A stretch of 64,000 bases of DNA from CAZNYN01 sp964577295. GTDB lineage: Bacteria; Synergistota; Synergistia; Synergistales; Synergistaceae. Under the pieces are notes generated by a model, which did no database searches, was not told where the DNA came from, and saw only the letters and a list, made by a program, of their open reading frames with translations. The stretch's first letter is position 1; each line of letters opens with the position of its first letter. The position numbers and the translations under genes were made by a program. Positions 1 through 8,065 of this stretch are shown piece after piece. The stretch is taken from positions 1-64,000 of the forward strand of contig CAZNYN010000006.1 of assembly GCA_964577295.1 (NCBI GenBank), in the 5' to 3' direction.

Positions 1-51
1 GTGACCTGTCGGGTATGAACCGAATGCTCTAGCCAACTGAGCTACAGCGCC
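1..51 (-). tRNA. tRNA with CAU anticodon (elongator Met or Ile2), 5' part only
   Basis: On the minus strand the 5' acceptor strand GGCGCTG is followed by a D arm (GCTC/GAGC) and an anticodon arm with loop TTCATAC, giving anticodon CAU. The T arm and 3' acceptor lie beyond base 1. It lacks the three G-C pairs of the initiator anticodon stem, so it is an elongator Met tRNA or an Ile2 tRNA whose C34 is modified to lysidine. The two cannot be told apart here. It is the third tRNA of a small operon. Confidence 0.85.
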
Positions 52-57
52 AAAAGT

Positions 58-134
58 TGGTTGCGGGGATAGGATTTGAACCTATGACCTTCGGGTTATG
101 AGCCCGACGAGCTGCCGTGCTGCTCCACCCCGCG
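58..134 (-). tRNA. initiator tRNA-fMet (CAU)
   Basis: The cloverleaf starts CGCGGGG and ends CCCCGCA plus discriminator A, with CCA encoded (58-60). The unpaired C1-A72 position and the GGG/CCC run in the anticodon stem around loop CTCATAA are the hallmarks of bacterial initiator tRNA. It lies 7 bases from the next tRNA gene and shares the upstream promoter with tRNA-Leu. Confidence 0.95.
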
Positions 135-143
135 ATAAATGTT

Positions 144-229
144 TGGTGCCGAGAGCGGGATTTGAACCCGCACGAACTTGCGTTCGCAGGATTTTAAGTC
201 CCGTGCGTCTACCTTTCCGCCACCCCGGC
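144..229 (-). tRNA. tRNA-Leu (UAA)
   Basis: This is an 86-base class II tRNA (GCCGGGG...) with a long variable arm (TGCGAACGCAAGTTCGT region). The anticodon loop CTTAAAA gives anticodon UAA, and CCA is encoded at the 3' end (144-146). It is the first gene of the tRNA operon, starting about 12 bases downstream of a strong -10 element. Confidence 0.95.
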
Positions 230-241
230 TGACAAGAAGTT

Positions 242-269
242 ATTATACCAGCAATCGGCGATTCGTCAA
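242..269 (-). promoter_or_regulatory. sigma-70-type promoter of the tRNA operon
   Basis: On the minus strand TTGACG (264-269) and a perfect TATAAT (242-247) are separated by 16 bases. The -10 ends 12 bases before tRNA-Leu, a typical short leader for a stable RNA operon. A discriminator of AACTTCT follows. Confidence 0.85.
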
Positions 270-305
270 TACCTTTTGGCAGTGCCGTAAAAAACTTTTT
301 GTCTA

Positions 306-770
306 TTATTTTTTGTTCTCATCCGAACGGCAAAAAATTTCCTGCTCCAAAATCTCGGCCGCATCTTTTACCAAACCTTCACATGGGCGGCTTTCATAGT
401 AATTTTCGTCGCGCACAGCAGGTTCGGGAAGATCCTCCCCTTCTTTGATGCCCAGAAGCTCAAAACACATTATTGTCTCATTGCGTTTTTTAAACTCTTC
501 AACTATTTTTCGCTCAAGAGCATAGGAAAGGACTTTGCCTTCCTTGTCTTCTGTGTCATCGTAGCCTTTTGCAAGCCCCGCCACGATTGTCATTCCCGAT
601 ACCGCACCGCATACGGATCGAAGTTTTCCGTAGCCGGCACCGAAGTTGGAGGCCAGTCTCATCGTTGTTTTTCTGTCCAGCCCCAATTCATCCGCATAAG
701 CCATCACAACTGCCTGACAGCAGTTGCAGCCGGATCTGAAATTTTTGTCAGCCGCTTCGACAGCATTCAT
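306..770 (-). CDS. C_GCAxxG_C_C family redox-type protein
   Basis: This 154-residue protein has the spaced cysteines of the C_GCAxxG_C_C family: SGCNCCQ near residue 14, VCGAVSG near residue 54, a central CFELLG and a C-terminal RPC. Members are small cytosolic proteins thought to bind a metal or take part in redox chemistry; the exact role of the family is not settled. There is no signal peptide. The start follows a GGGGG purine run 7 bases upstream. It is the last gene of a minus-strand group with an FAH-family hydrolase and a PatB-like C-S lyase, which would fit sulfur or redox metabolism, but that link is inference. Confidence 0.85.
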   Translation of the reverse strand: MNAVEAADKNFRSGCNCCQAVVMAYADELGLDRKTTMRLASNFGAGYGKLRSVCGAVSGMTIVAGLAKGYDDTEDKEGKVLSYALERKIVEEFKKRNETIMCFELLGIKEGEDLPEPAVRDENYYESRPCEGLVKDAAEILEQEIFCRSDENKK

Positions 771-798
771 AGTTTTTCCCCCATCTATCGTTCTGCGA

Positions 799-1584
799 TT
801 AGTTGCTGCAGATGTTTCTTAATTTTCCTATTCCGTCAATTTCAATTTCCACTATGTCTCCGGCTTTTATTGGTCCTACTCCTTCGGGTGTGCCCGTGGC
901 TATTACGTCTCCCTCTTCAAGCGTGGCAAAGCGGCTTATGTGAGATATGAGCCGCTTTATGGGAAATATCATCTGCGAAAAGGTTGCTTCCTGTTTTACA
1001 AGGCCGTTTACTTTTGTTCTGATAACAGCATCGTTCGGCATCTCTTTGACAAGAAGCAGAGCTGGGCCGAATGGAGCGAATGTGTCAAAGCTCTTTGCCC
1101 TAGTCCACTGACCGTCGGCTTTTTGCATCTCTCTGGCTGTCACATCATTCATTATCGAATAGCCAAGGACATGATCCAAAGCATTTTCTTCCTCGATGTT
1201 TTTTCCGCCTTTGCCTATAACTACTGCCAGTTCTCCCTCATAGTGAATAACGCCTGCCCATGAGGGTATCCTTATTATTTCCTCACTGCCGATCAGGGCT
1301 GATACTGATTTCATAAATACCAGCGGCTCTTTGGGTATTTCGTTGTTAAGTTCTTTAACGTGGCCAAGGTAGTTGCGCCCGATGCACCATATTTTTTTCG
1401 GCGTGAAGGGAGGCAGGAATCGAACCCTATCTGTCGGATAACTTAGGCGAACAGGAGAGAGTGTCTTGGCAAACGGATCTCCTTCAACAATATCCACGGA
1501 GTTTGCCCTTATAACGCCGGAGTAGGATCGTCCGTCAACCATGAAACGGCAGTATCTTGTCGAAACATCGGCAGCTTTGTCCAT
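799..1584 (-). CDS. fumarylacetoacetate hydrolase family protein
   Basis: This 261-residue protein has the FAH C-terminal fold: GRNYLGHVKE, then the metal-ligand segment HYEGELAVVIG (E-x-E), NDVTARE with the third acidic ligand, and the late ATGTPEGVGP loop. FAH-family proteins are Mg/Mn-dependent hydrolases, decarboxylases or isomerases acting on beta-diketo or acylpyruvate acids such as oxaloacetate, acylpyruvate and 2-hydroxyhepta-2,4-dienedioate. The substrate cannot be read from the sequence. It ends 28 bases before the C_GCAxxG gene and starts 14 bases after the PatB-like gene stops, so the three are probably cotranscribed. Confidence 0.9.
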   Translation of the reverse strand: MDKAADVSTRYCRFMVDGRSYSGVIRANSVDIVEGDPFAKTLSPVRLSYPTDRVRFLPPFTPKKIWCIGRNYLGHVKELNNEIPKEPLVFMKSVSALIGSEEIIRIPSWAGVIHYEGELAVVIGKGGKNIEEENALDHVLGYSIMNDVTAREMQKADGQWTRAKSFDTFAPFGPALLLVKEMPNDAVIRTKVNGLVKQEATFSQMIFPIKRLISHISRFATLEEGDVIATGTPEGVGPIKAGDIVEIEIDGIGKLRNICSN

Positions 1585-1598
1585 CTCTATAACGCCCC

Positions 1599-2768
1599 CT
1601 ATATTTTTTCGAGTGCTTCCGCAACTTGCTCGAGTGCCGCCGCAAGCTGAGCGTGAGTTGTTCCTATGTTGACACGGGCAAAACCGTCTCCGGCTATGCC
1701 GAAGTTTGTGCCTTTGTTGAATCCTACTTTCGCCTTGTTTACAAGGAAATCCTGAAGTGTTTCGCTGTTAAAGCCATATCCCCTGAAGTCTATCCAGAAT
1801 ATGTATGTTCCTTCGGGATGATCCAGTTTTGCTTTCGGCATACGCTCACGGATAAATTCCTCCGTGTAGTTTCTATTGACTTCAAGATATGCCATGAGCT
1901 GATCCAGCCACTCTCCGCACTGTGCATACGCTGTCTCCATCGCCGTCAGTCCAAGAATATTTACGGAATTGAGGTGGAAGCGTTCTATGACAGAGATGTA
2001 TCTTGCGCGCAGGCTTTCGTCGGGGATTATGGCTACAGAGGCTTTCATTCCCGCTATGTTGAATGTCTTGCTCGGCGCGACAAATGTCACTGTACGCTCT
2101 TTCATTCCTTCAAGAGAGGCTAAGCATATATGTTTTGCATCGCTGTAGACAAGGTCCTGATGTATTTCGTCCGAAATTATGAGCATGTCCTTGCGTTTTG
2201 CAAGATCCGCCAAGGCTTCCAGTTCTTCTCTGCTCCATACTCTGGCCACAGGGTTATGAGGACTGCACAGTATGAGAGTGCGGCATGTGGGTGTCACGAG
2301 CTTTTCAAGCGCTTCTATGTCCATGACATATCGCCCGTTTTCATACTTGAGGGGATTTTCGTTGATTATTCTGCCTGCCTCGCGCACAGTGCGGTAGAAG
2401 GGAGGGTAGACTGGAGTCTGTATTATTACTCCGTCTCCGGGCTTTGTGAAGGCCATCACCGCGAAGGACAGTCCCGCAACAACACCGGGAGCCCATGTAA
2501 TGGCTTCTGTGCCGAATTCCCAGTTATGGCGTGTCTTTTCCCAATTCTGTATGGCTTTGAGCAGAGACTCCCTTATTCTGGGATAGCCCAGAGCACCTTC
2601 ATCAAGTTTTTTGTGAAGGGCATCCAAAACTTCGGGCGGAGCCTTGAAGTCCATATCCGCAACCCAAAGGGCTGCGATGTCACCGCGTCCGAATTCTTCC
2701 TCCAGTCCGTCCCATTTCTCGCAGTCCGTGCCGCGTCTGTCGATGTATTCGTCAAAGTTATACTTCAT
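1599..2768 (-). CDS. PatB/MalY-type PLP aminotransferase (C-S beta-lyase)
   Basis: This is a fold-type I PLP enzyme of 389 residues. It opens with the PatB/MalY signature (FDEYIDRRGTDCEKWD, then LWVADMDF). The cofactor aspartate sits in IISDEIHQDLV and the Schiff-base lysine is K234 in APSKTFNIAG. This subgroup mostly cleaves the C-S bond of cystathionine or cysteine conjugates, releasing a thiol, pyruvate and ammonia; some members are aminotransferases. GGGAGG lies 8 bases upstream of the ATG. It is the first gene of a three-gene minus-strand unit. Confidence 0.9.
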   Translation of the reverse strand: MKYNFDEYIDRRGTDCEKWDGLEEEFGRGDIAALWVADMDFKAPPEVLDALHKKLDEGALGYPRIRESLLKAIQNWEKTRHNWEFGTEAITWAPGVVAGLSFAVMAFTKPGDGVIIQTPVYPPFYRTVREAGRIINENPLKYENGRYVMDIEALEKLVTPTCRTLILCSPHNPVARVWSREELEALADLAKRKDMLIISDEIHQDLVYSDAKHICLASLEGMKERTVTFVAPSKTFNIAGMKASVAIIPDESLRARYISVIERFHLNSVNILGLTAMETAYAQCGEWLDQLMAYLEVNRNYTEEFIRERMPKAKLDHPEGTYIFWIDFRGYGFNSETLQDFLVNKAKVGFNKGTNFGIAGDGFARVNIGTTHAQLAAALEQVAEALEKI

Positions 2769-2974
2769 TTCTATATACCTCCCGTGAAATAAAACAAAAT
2801 CAGGTCTCGCCGATTATGTCAGTTGAAAATGCTTTTACATTGTAATTTCAAAAGTTGAAAAATACAAACCGTATTTGTACAAAAAATACCATGATCAAAT
2901 CTCTGCATTTTACGCTTCATACATGTTATACTTGACTTTTGTAAACACTTTATTTTCGGGAGGAGTCATCCTTT

Positions 2975-3352
2975 ATGCTGAGTTTTTTGGCTGTCGGCAT
3001 GGGCGGCTTTATCGGAGCCTCAATGCGCTACGCAATGAACTTCATTCCGCTCTTTTCTCTTATCAACTTTCCGGCGGCAACATTACTGATAAATTTTTCC
3101 GGTGCTTTGATGATTGGTATGGTGACGGCATGGTCGGAACATTTTGATAACACAGGGGCTCTCACTGTATTGTTTTTAAAGACCGGGCTCTGCGGCGGAT
3201 TCACTACTTTTTCTACTTTCTCATTGGAGACCATGGATCTGATAGGAAGCGGACGTATCGTTGCCGGTGTCTCCTACGCACTGTTAAGCGTTATTTTGTG
3301 CCTATTTGCCATATATATCAGCAGGCCGACATTTAATATGATGTTTGCGTAG
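2975..3352 (+). CDS. crcB: fluoride ion channel CrcB/FluC
   Basis: This 125-residue protein has four hydrophobic helices and the Fluc signature GGFTTFSTFSLE, whose phenylalanines line the fluoride pore. The conserved asparagine region is in ATLLINFSGALMIG. Fluc channels are dual-topology homodimers that export toxic fluoride from the cytoplasm. A GGGAGGAG site precedes the ATG. It is single-copy here and sits 88 bases upstream of pepF on the same strand. No fluoride riboswitch was recognised in the 200-base leader. Confidence 0.95.
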   Translation: MLSFLAVGMGGFIGASMRYAMNFIPLFSLINFPAATLLINFSGALMIGMVTAWSEHFDNTGALTVLFLKTGLCGGFTTFSTFSLETMDLIGSGRIVAGVSYALLSVILCLFAIYISRPTFNMMFA

Positions 3353-3440
3353 ATTTGCATAAATACCCTTGCACATTGCATTCCATGACGGGAAAATAAC
3401 TAAAAAGCAACTATGTTTTTTAAAATTGGGAGGAACATAC

Positions 3441-5285
3441 ATGACAAATAATAAAGCAGATAAAAGCAGCGCCGAACTTGAACTTGGAAGTGGGGCTGTG
3501 CTTCCCGAAAGAGAAAGTGTACCGGATGCGTACAAATGGAAGTTAAGTGATATTTACGAAACCGAAGAGTCCTGGGAAGAGGGATTTAAACTCCTCAAAA
3601 GCCGCACCTCGGAAATATCATCATACATGGGCAGGCTCGGTGAAGGCGCCGATGTGCTGCTGGAATGCCTCACACTGCGTGACAGCCTCTCTATATTCCT
3701 CGGCAAGCTGATTGTCTATGCTCACATGAAGAGCCACGAAGATACGACAAAGTCAAAATATCAGGGACCGGCGAGCAAAGCCTCATCCCTGGCTGTGGAG
3801 TTTTCAGCGGCAGCCAGCTTTATAACTCCAGAATTGTTGGCTCTATCCGAAGAAACACTTGCAGACTATATAGCTAATCCCGCTCTTTCGGATCACGCCT
3901 TTGCCCTTAAAGAACTGTTACGTCAGCGTGCTCACATTCTCACACAGAAGGAAGAAGCTATACTTGCAAAGACTGGCGACATGGCAGGCACTGCGGACAA
4001 TGCTTTTTCAATGCTTACAAACGCCGACATGAAGTTTGAATCCATAAAGGATGAAAATGGACAGACTGTAGATATGTCCGAGGAAAGGGCCGTATCCTAT
4101 CTGCGCTCACCAAAGAGAAAAGTGCGCAAGGCCGCGTTTGACTCTCTTTATAAACCCTATGCGGAGATGAAAAACACGCTTGGCGCAACATTTGACGGAA
4201 TGCTGAAATCAGCCAAATTTTATGCCGAAGTAAGGAATTACTCTTCCCCTCTCGAAGCGGCACTGGACGGAGACAACATACCGACTTCCGTATATGACAG
4301 ACTTGTTGATACACTTGAGAGCAGCTTGGAGCCTATGCACAGATACATGGCTATCCGCAAAAGAGTCTTAAAGGTAAAAGAGCTGCACATGTATGACCTG
4401 TACACACCTCTTACATCAGACCCTTACAAGGATATTTCATGGACAGACGCTAAAGGCATGATGTATGAAGCTCTCGCACCTCTGGGAGAAAAATATATCG
4501 AACAGATAAAAAAGGGACTGGACGAAGGATGGGCAGACGTATTCCCCAATAAGGGCAAACGAAGCGGTGCATATTCATGGGGCAGCTACGCCACACATCC
4601 TTACATATTTATGAATTACACAAACAGTTTAAACGATGTATCCACTCTCGTTCACGAAATGGGACACTCAATGCACAGCTTCTATTCAAGAGAAAATCAG
4701 CCCTATGCCACGGCGGACTACTGCATATTCACGGCGGAAGTGGCCTCCACAACGAACGAAGTGCTATTCCTGAACCACTTGATATCACAAACCGAGAACA
4801 AAAAGAAAAGACTCTATCTCCTCAACAGAAGGCTTGAAAATATCAGAACAACAGTCTACAGACAGACAATGTTCGCCTCGTTTGAAAGAGAAGTCCACAG
4901 GCGCGCGGCATCGGGAGAGGATACGACTCCTGACGCTCTCTGCACTCTCTGGTATGAACTGAACAGAAAGTATTACGGAGAAGATATCGTAATTGACGAT
5001 GCTCTGAAAATGGAGTGGGCGAGGATTCCCCATTTTTACAGTCCGTTCTATGTCTACCAGTATGCAACCGGATTCTCGGCAGCGACGGCCCTTGCCTCGG
5101 GAATCTTGGAAAAAGGCGAGAGCGCCCGCGAAAAATATCTGCATTTCCTAACAAAGGGCGGCTCTGACTATCCGATAAATCTTTTGAGAGATGCCGGAGT
5201 CGATATGAGCACACCGGAGCCCGTCGAAAAAGTTATCCGCATATTCGAAGAAACATTGACCGAGACAGAAAAACTTTTGGCATAA
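3441..5285 (+). CDS. pepF: oligoendopeptidase F (M3 family)
   Basis: This cytosolic zinc endopeptidase has 614 residues, close to the 600 usual for PepF. The zinc site HEMGHSMHSFYS is the HExxH of family M3, and the downstream TAEVASTTNE holds the third, glutamate ligand. It cleaves oligopeptides imported from the medium, which suits an amino-acid fermenter. The chosen ATG follows GGGAGG by 8 bases; an in-frame ATG 72 bases earlier has no ribosome site and adds a stretch unlike the family. The LysE-type exporter starts 2 bases after its stop, so peptide hydrolysis and amino-acid export are probably coupled. Confidence 0.95.
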   Translation: MTNNKADKSSAELELGSGAVLPERESVPDAYKWKLSDIYETEESWEEGFKLLKSRTSEISSYMGRLGEGADVLLECLTLRDSLSIFLGKLIVYAHMKSHEDTTKSKYQGPASKASSLAVEFSAAASFITPELLALSEETLADYIANPALSDHAFALKELLRQRAHILTQKEEAILAKTGDMAGTADNAFSMLTNADMKFESIKDENGQTVDMSEERAVSYLRSPKRKVRKAAFDSLYKPYAEMKNTLGATFDGMLKSAKFYAEVRNYSSPLEAALDGDNIPTSVYDRLVDTLESSLEPMHRYMAIRKRVLKVKELHMYDLYTPLTSDPYKDISWTDAKGMMYEALAPLGEKYIEQIKKGLDEGWADVFPNKGKRSGAYSWGSYATHPYIFMNYTNSLNDVSTLVHEMGHSMHSFYSRENQPYATADYCIFTAEVASTTNEVLFLNHLISQTENKKKRLYLLNRRLENIRTTVYRQTMFASFEREVHRRAASGEDTTPDALCTLWYELNRKYYGEDIVIDDALKMEWARIPHFYSPFYVYQYATGFSAATALASGILEKGESAREKYLHFLTKGGSDYPINLLRDAGVDMSTPEPVEKVIRIFEETLTETEKLLA

Positions 5286-5286
5286 A

Positions 5287-5880
5287 ATGCAGTGGGCCGC
5301 GTTTCTCACATTCGTCCTTACAGCCTGCTATACACCCGGCCCCAATATCATACTGGCGATGAATACGGCGAGGCTCTTCGGCTTTAAAAAAACTCTCCCT
5401 CTCATGGTCGGCATGACAGGCGGACTCTTTGTTGTAATGACGCTTAATGCTTTTGCAAATATCTTCATAGGAAAATATATACCGAGCCTTCTGCCAGCTC
5501 TTAGGACAATAGGCTCGGTGTACCTTCTCTATTTGGCGTGGAAGATGGCGTTCCCAAGCAAAAAAGCCGCAAATGAAACCTGCCTTGACAGCAGAGTTCC
5601 AAAAATAGCAGACGGATTCACACTGCAATTTCTAAACCCCAAAGTCATATTATTCGGACTTACATCAATGTCGACTTTCATAGCCCCATGGGCATCGTCA
5701 CGCGCGCCCTTCTTTCTGTGCGGGCTATTCCTTACCGTAAACTGTGCCGTAGCCTTTACTTTATGGGCTCTCCTCGGCACAGCTCAGGGCCGTGCCCCAG
5801 GCGGACAGAGCAGAGCAATGGGCGTAGTTATGGGAATGGCTCTTGCATGGTGCGCACTTTCCGTATCCGGAATATTTTGA
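5287..5880 (+). CDS. LysE/RhtB-family amino-acid exporter
   Basis: This 197-residue membrane protein opens with FVLTACYTPGPNIILAMNTA, the LysE-family TPGPN signature, and is followed by about five further hydrophobic segments. It includes FLNPKVILFG, a second conserved motif of the family. LysE proteins export amino acids such as lysine, threonine or homoserine using the proton gradient. The start overlaps the end of pepF closely (TAA then AATG), so translation is likely coupled. That suggests it vents excess amino acids released from peptides. The substrate is unknown. Confidence 0.9.
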   Translation: MQWAAFLTFVLTACYTPGPNIILAMNTARLFGFKKTLPLMVGMTGGLFVVMTLNAFANIFIGKYIPSLLPALRTIGSVYLLYLAWKMAFPSKKAANETCLDSRVPKIADGFTLQFLNPKVILFGLTSMSTFIAPWASSRAPFFLCGLFLTVNCAVAFTLWALLGTAQGRAPGGQSRAMGVVMGMALAWCALSVSGIF

Positions 5881-5906
5881 TTTTACAAAATTTTTAATTT
5901 TAGATA

Positions 5907-5936
5907 TTGAACTTTTCGCAGAGGATAGTTTATAAT
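5907..5936 (+). promoter_or_regulatory. sigma-70-type promoter of arcC
   Basis: TTGAAC (5907-5912) and TATAAT (5931-5936) are separated by 18 bases, 61 bases before the carbamate kinase ATG. An AAGGAGAG ribosome site follows. Confidence 0.7.
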
Positions 5937-5996
5937 AGTAAAAGCTAATTTTGCCATTTTGTATGAAAATCAAAAATATAAGGAGAGTGCTTTCTC

Positions 5997-6959
5997 ATGG
6001 GTTCAAAGGACACAAAGGTTGTAGTGGCACTTGGAGGCAATGCGCTTCAGGAATCCGGATCACCGGCAACAGCGGAAGCTCAGCTTGAGGTTGTACGCAA
6101 GACATGCGAATTCCTTGCGGACATTAATTTAAAGGGATATGAAATGGCCATAGTCCACGGCAACGGCCCTCAGGTCGGACGCATTGCCCTTGGACAGGAG
6201 CTTGCAGCCAAACACGACCCCAAACTTCCGGCAATGCCGTTTGACGTCTGCGGAGCGATGAGCCAGGGATACATCGGCTACCAGATTCAGCAGTGTCTTC
6301 GCGACGCACTCAGAAACAGAAACCGCAATGTTCCGGTCGTAACTCTCGTTTCTCAGGTTGTTGTCGATGAAGACGACAGCGCTTTCAAGAATCCGACAAA
6401 GCCTATAGGCCCCTTCTACTCCGAAGAAGAAGCTAAGCAAATCGCAGAAGAAAAAGGCTATACAATGAAGGAAGATGCGGGCCGCGGATGGCGCCGTGTC
6501 GTAGCCTCGCCGAAACCCAAAAGAATAGCAGAAATAGACTCCGTAAAACGTCTGTGGGATTCCACAATAGTCATAACAGCGGGCGGCGGCGGTATTCCTG
6601 TAATCGAAAATATGGACGGATCTCTGACCGGTGTGGCGGCTGTTATCGATAAAGACCTCGCAGCGGAGCGTTTGGCGGAAGACATGGAGACCGATGTACT
6701 TCTCATTCTTACGGAAGTCGACAAAGTCTGCCTCAACTTCAACAAGCCCGACCAGAAAGTGCTCGACCATATCACGGTATCCGAAGCCATACAGTATATA
6801 GAAGAGGGACACTTCGCCCCCGGGAGCATGCTTCCGAAGATTATGGCGGCAGTGAAATTTGCGCGCCGCTTCCCCGGCAAAAAAGCAATCATCACATCGC
6901 TCTACAAAGCAGTGGACGCGCTTGAAGGAGATGCCGGAACAGTAATAACAATGGCATAG
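5997..6959 (+). CDS. arcC: carbamate kinase
   Basis: This 320-residue enzyme of the amino acid kinase family has VVVALGGNALQESG at the N terminus, VHGNGPQVG, and ITAGGGGIPV near residue 200. It transfers the phosphate of carbamoyl phosphate to ADP, giving ATP, CO2 and ammonia, and is the ATP-yielding last step of arginine, citrulline or purine fermentation. No arginine deiminase or ornithine carbamoyltransferase is in the window, so the source of carbamoyl phosphate lies elsewhere. It is monocistronic, with its own promoter and a very strong terminator. Confidence 0.95.
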   Translation: MGSKDTKVVVALGGNALQESGSPATAEAQLEVVRKTCEFLADINLKGYEMAIVHGNGPQVGRIALGQELAAKHDPKLPAMPFDVCGAMSQGYIGYQIQQCLRDALRNRNRNVPVVTLVSQVVVDEDDSAFKNPTKPIGPFYSEEEAKQIAEEKGYTMKEDAGRGWRRVVASPKPKRIAEIDSVKRLWDSTIVITAGGGGIPVIENMDGSLTGVAAVIDKDLAAERLAEDMETDVLLILTEVDKVCLNFNKPDQKVLDHITVSEAIQYIEEGHFAPGSMLPKIMAAVKFARRFPGKKAIITSLYKAVDALEGDAGTVITMA

Positions 6960-6975
6960 AAAAAAACATAAAATA

Positions 6976-7027
6976 AAAAATCGGCGGAAGAAAATCGCAG
7001 TTAAATGATTTTCTTCCGCCGATTTTT
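6976..7027. terminator. bidirectional terminator between arcC and the AEC permease
   Basis: A 21-base perfect inverted repeat (6976-6996 and 7007-7027) has a GGCGGAAG core, a 10-base loop, and A-rich and T-rich flanks on both sides. It lies 16 bases after arcC and 15 bases after the end of the convergent permease gene, so it can end both transcripts. Confidence 0.9.
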
Positions 7028-7042
7028 GTATAGCCGCAAAAT

Positions 7043-7990
7043 TTACGGAGCTATGCCGAGCACGTATGTCCAAAACGGTATGGATAAGACTCCCAGAACC
7101 GTTGTCGCAGCGACAAGGTCAGCCGCATATTCGGCATCCATATCCATCTCTTTTGCCAAAATGAAGCAGTTGACGGCGGAAGGCATGGAGCTGAGCATGA
7201 CAGTAGCCTGCATAAGAGGTCGAGGCACAGGGAAAATCATCAGCATAAAAAACATTATCGCTGGATGAACGAGCAGCTTTATGACAGAATCGGCAAATGT
7301 GGACTTAAGCATTTTAAGCACCTTGCCTATCCTTGAAAGATCAAGTGTACCTCCCAAAGCAAGAAGGGCTACTGCCGTGGCGGCATTGCCCATAAGCTTC
7401 ATGGCTTCATCTGCAAAACCCGGGAGCTTGTCAAGCCCGGTCAAAGCAAGTGCTATCCCTGCGCAGCATGAGATTATGAGGGGATTAAGCGCAAGTTTTT
7501 TCAGTATCTTCCTCAGAGCATCGCTGCTCAGTTTTCCAAAACTGGCAGTCTCTCCTGCCATTACGGAAAAGAGCTGAAATGATATCGTGCTGACTGCCAA
7601 GTAGACAGAGGCGTTGTGAAGCCCGGCATCTCCCATGGCAAGGTACATTACAGGAAACCCGAGATATATATTGTTTGAACGAATGCAGGCAAAGGCCGAT
7701 ACGGATATGCGCCTGCCGTCGCCTTTGTGAAAAAAGAACGCGGCTCCGGCCCAAGATGCGGCTATTGTCAATATGTAGCAGATATTCAGCGATAGCAGAA
7801 GGTTGGGCTGAGAGAGAACTTCCCTTCCCGATATGAAGGTCGTGCGGAAGAGCAGAGGGGGCAATATAACCCAATACAGAGTTTTTGTAAGAGTTTTTAT
7901 ATCATCCTTATTGTAAAAGCCAAACGCACGCAGCAGATTGCCTGCGGCAATAATGGACATCAAAGGCAGAACAAGAAAAAAGCCGAACAT
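7043..7990 (-). CDS. AEC-family transporter (auxin efflux carrier/malate permease type)
   Basis: This 315-residue integral membrane protein has about ten hydrophobic helices and the AEC-family layout: paired five-helix halves, LYWVILPPLLFR in the first half, and SCCAGIALALTG opening the second. Bacterial members carry malate, malonate or other organic acids or amino acids; the substrate is not readable. GAGAGGG precedes the ATG. It is divergent from the metallo-hydrolase gene, and the two share a perfect palindrome in the 75-base gap. Confidence 0.88.
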   Translation of the reverse strand: MFGFFLVLPLMSIIAAGNLLRAFGFYNKDDIKTLTKTLYWVILPPLLFRTTFISGREVLSQPNLLLSLNICYILTIAASWAGAAFFFHKGDGRRISVSAFACIRSNNIYLGFPVMYLAMGDAGLHNASVYLAVSTISFQLFSVMAGETASFGKLSSDALRKILKKLALNPLIISCCAGIALALTGLDKLPGFADEAMKLMGNAATAVALLALGGTLDLSRIGKVLKMLKSTFADSVIKLLVHPAIMFFMLMIFPVPRPLMQATVMLSSMPSAVNCFILAKEMDMDAEYAADLVAATTVLGVLSIPFWTYVLGIAP

Positions 7991-8013
7991 AAAAACACCC
8001 TCTCAAAATACTG

Positions 8014-8039
8014 ATAGCATGTATAATTATACATGCTAT
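8014..8039. promoter_or_regulatory. 26-base perfect palindrome between divergent genes
   Basis: The half ATAGCATGTATAA is followed at once by its exact complement TTATACATGCTAT, with no loop. TATAAT reads on both strands inside it (8022-8027 plus, 8026-8031 minus). It lies 24 bases from the permease start and 15 bases from the metallo-hydrolase ribosome site. It may be an operator with back-to-back -10 elements; no good -35 was found on either side. Symmetry without a loop favours a protein site over an RNA hairpin. Confidence 0.6.
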
Positions 8040-8065
8040 ATGAACAAAAATACGGAGGAGATCAT

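Noticed and set aside
2769..2974. Fluoride riboswitch ahead of crcB
   Set aside because: The leader is AT-rich, and I could not find the conserved GC-rich pseudoknot strands.
6129..7073. 314-codon open frame on the minus strand across arcC
   Set aside because: It is antisense to a fully conserved carbamate kinase, crosses the strong terminator, and encodes a low-complexity Phe/Tyr/Arg-rich product with no ribosome site.
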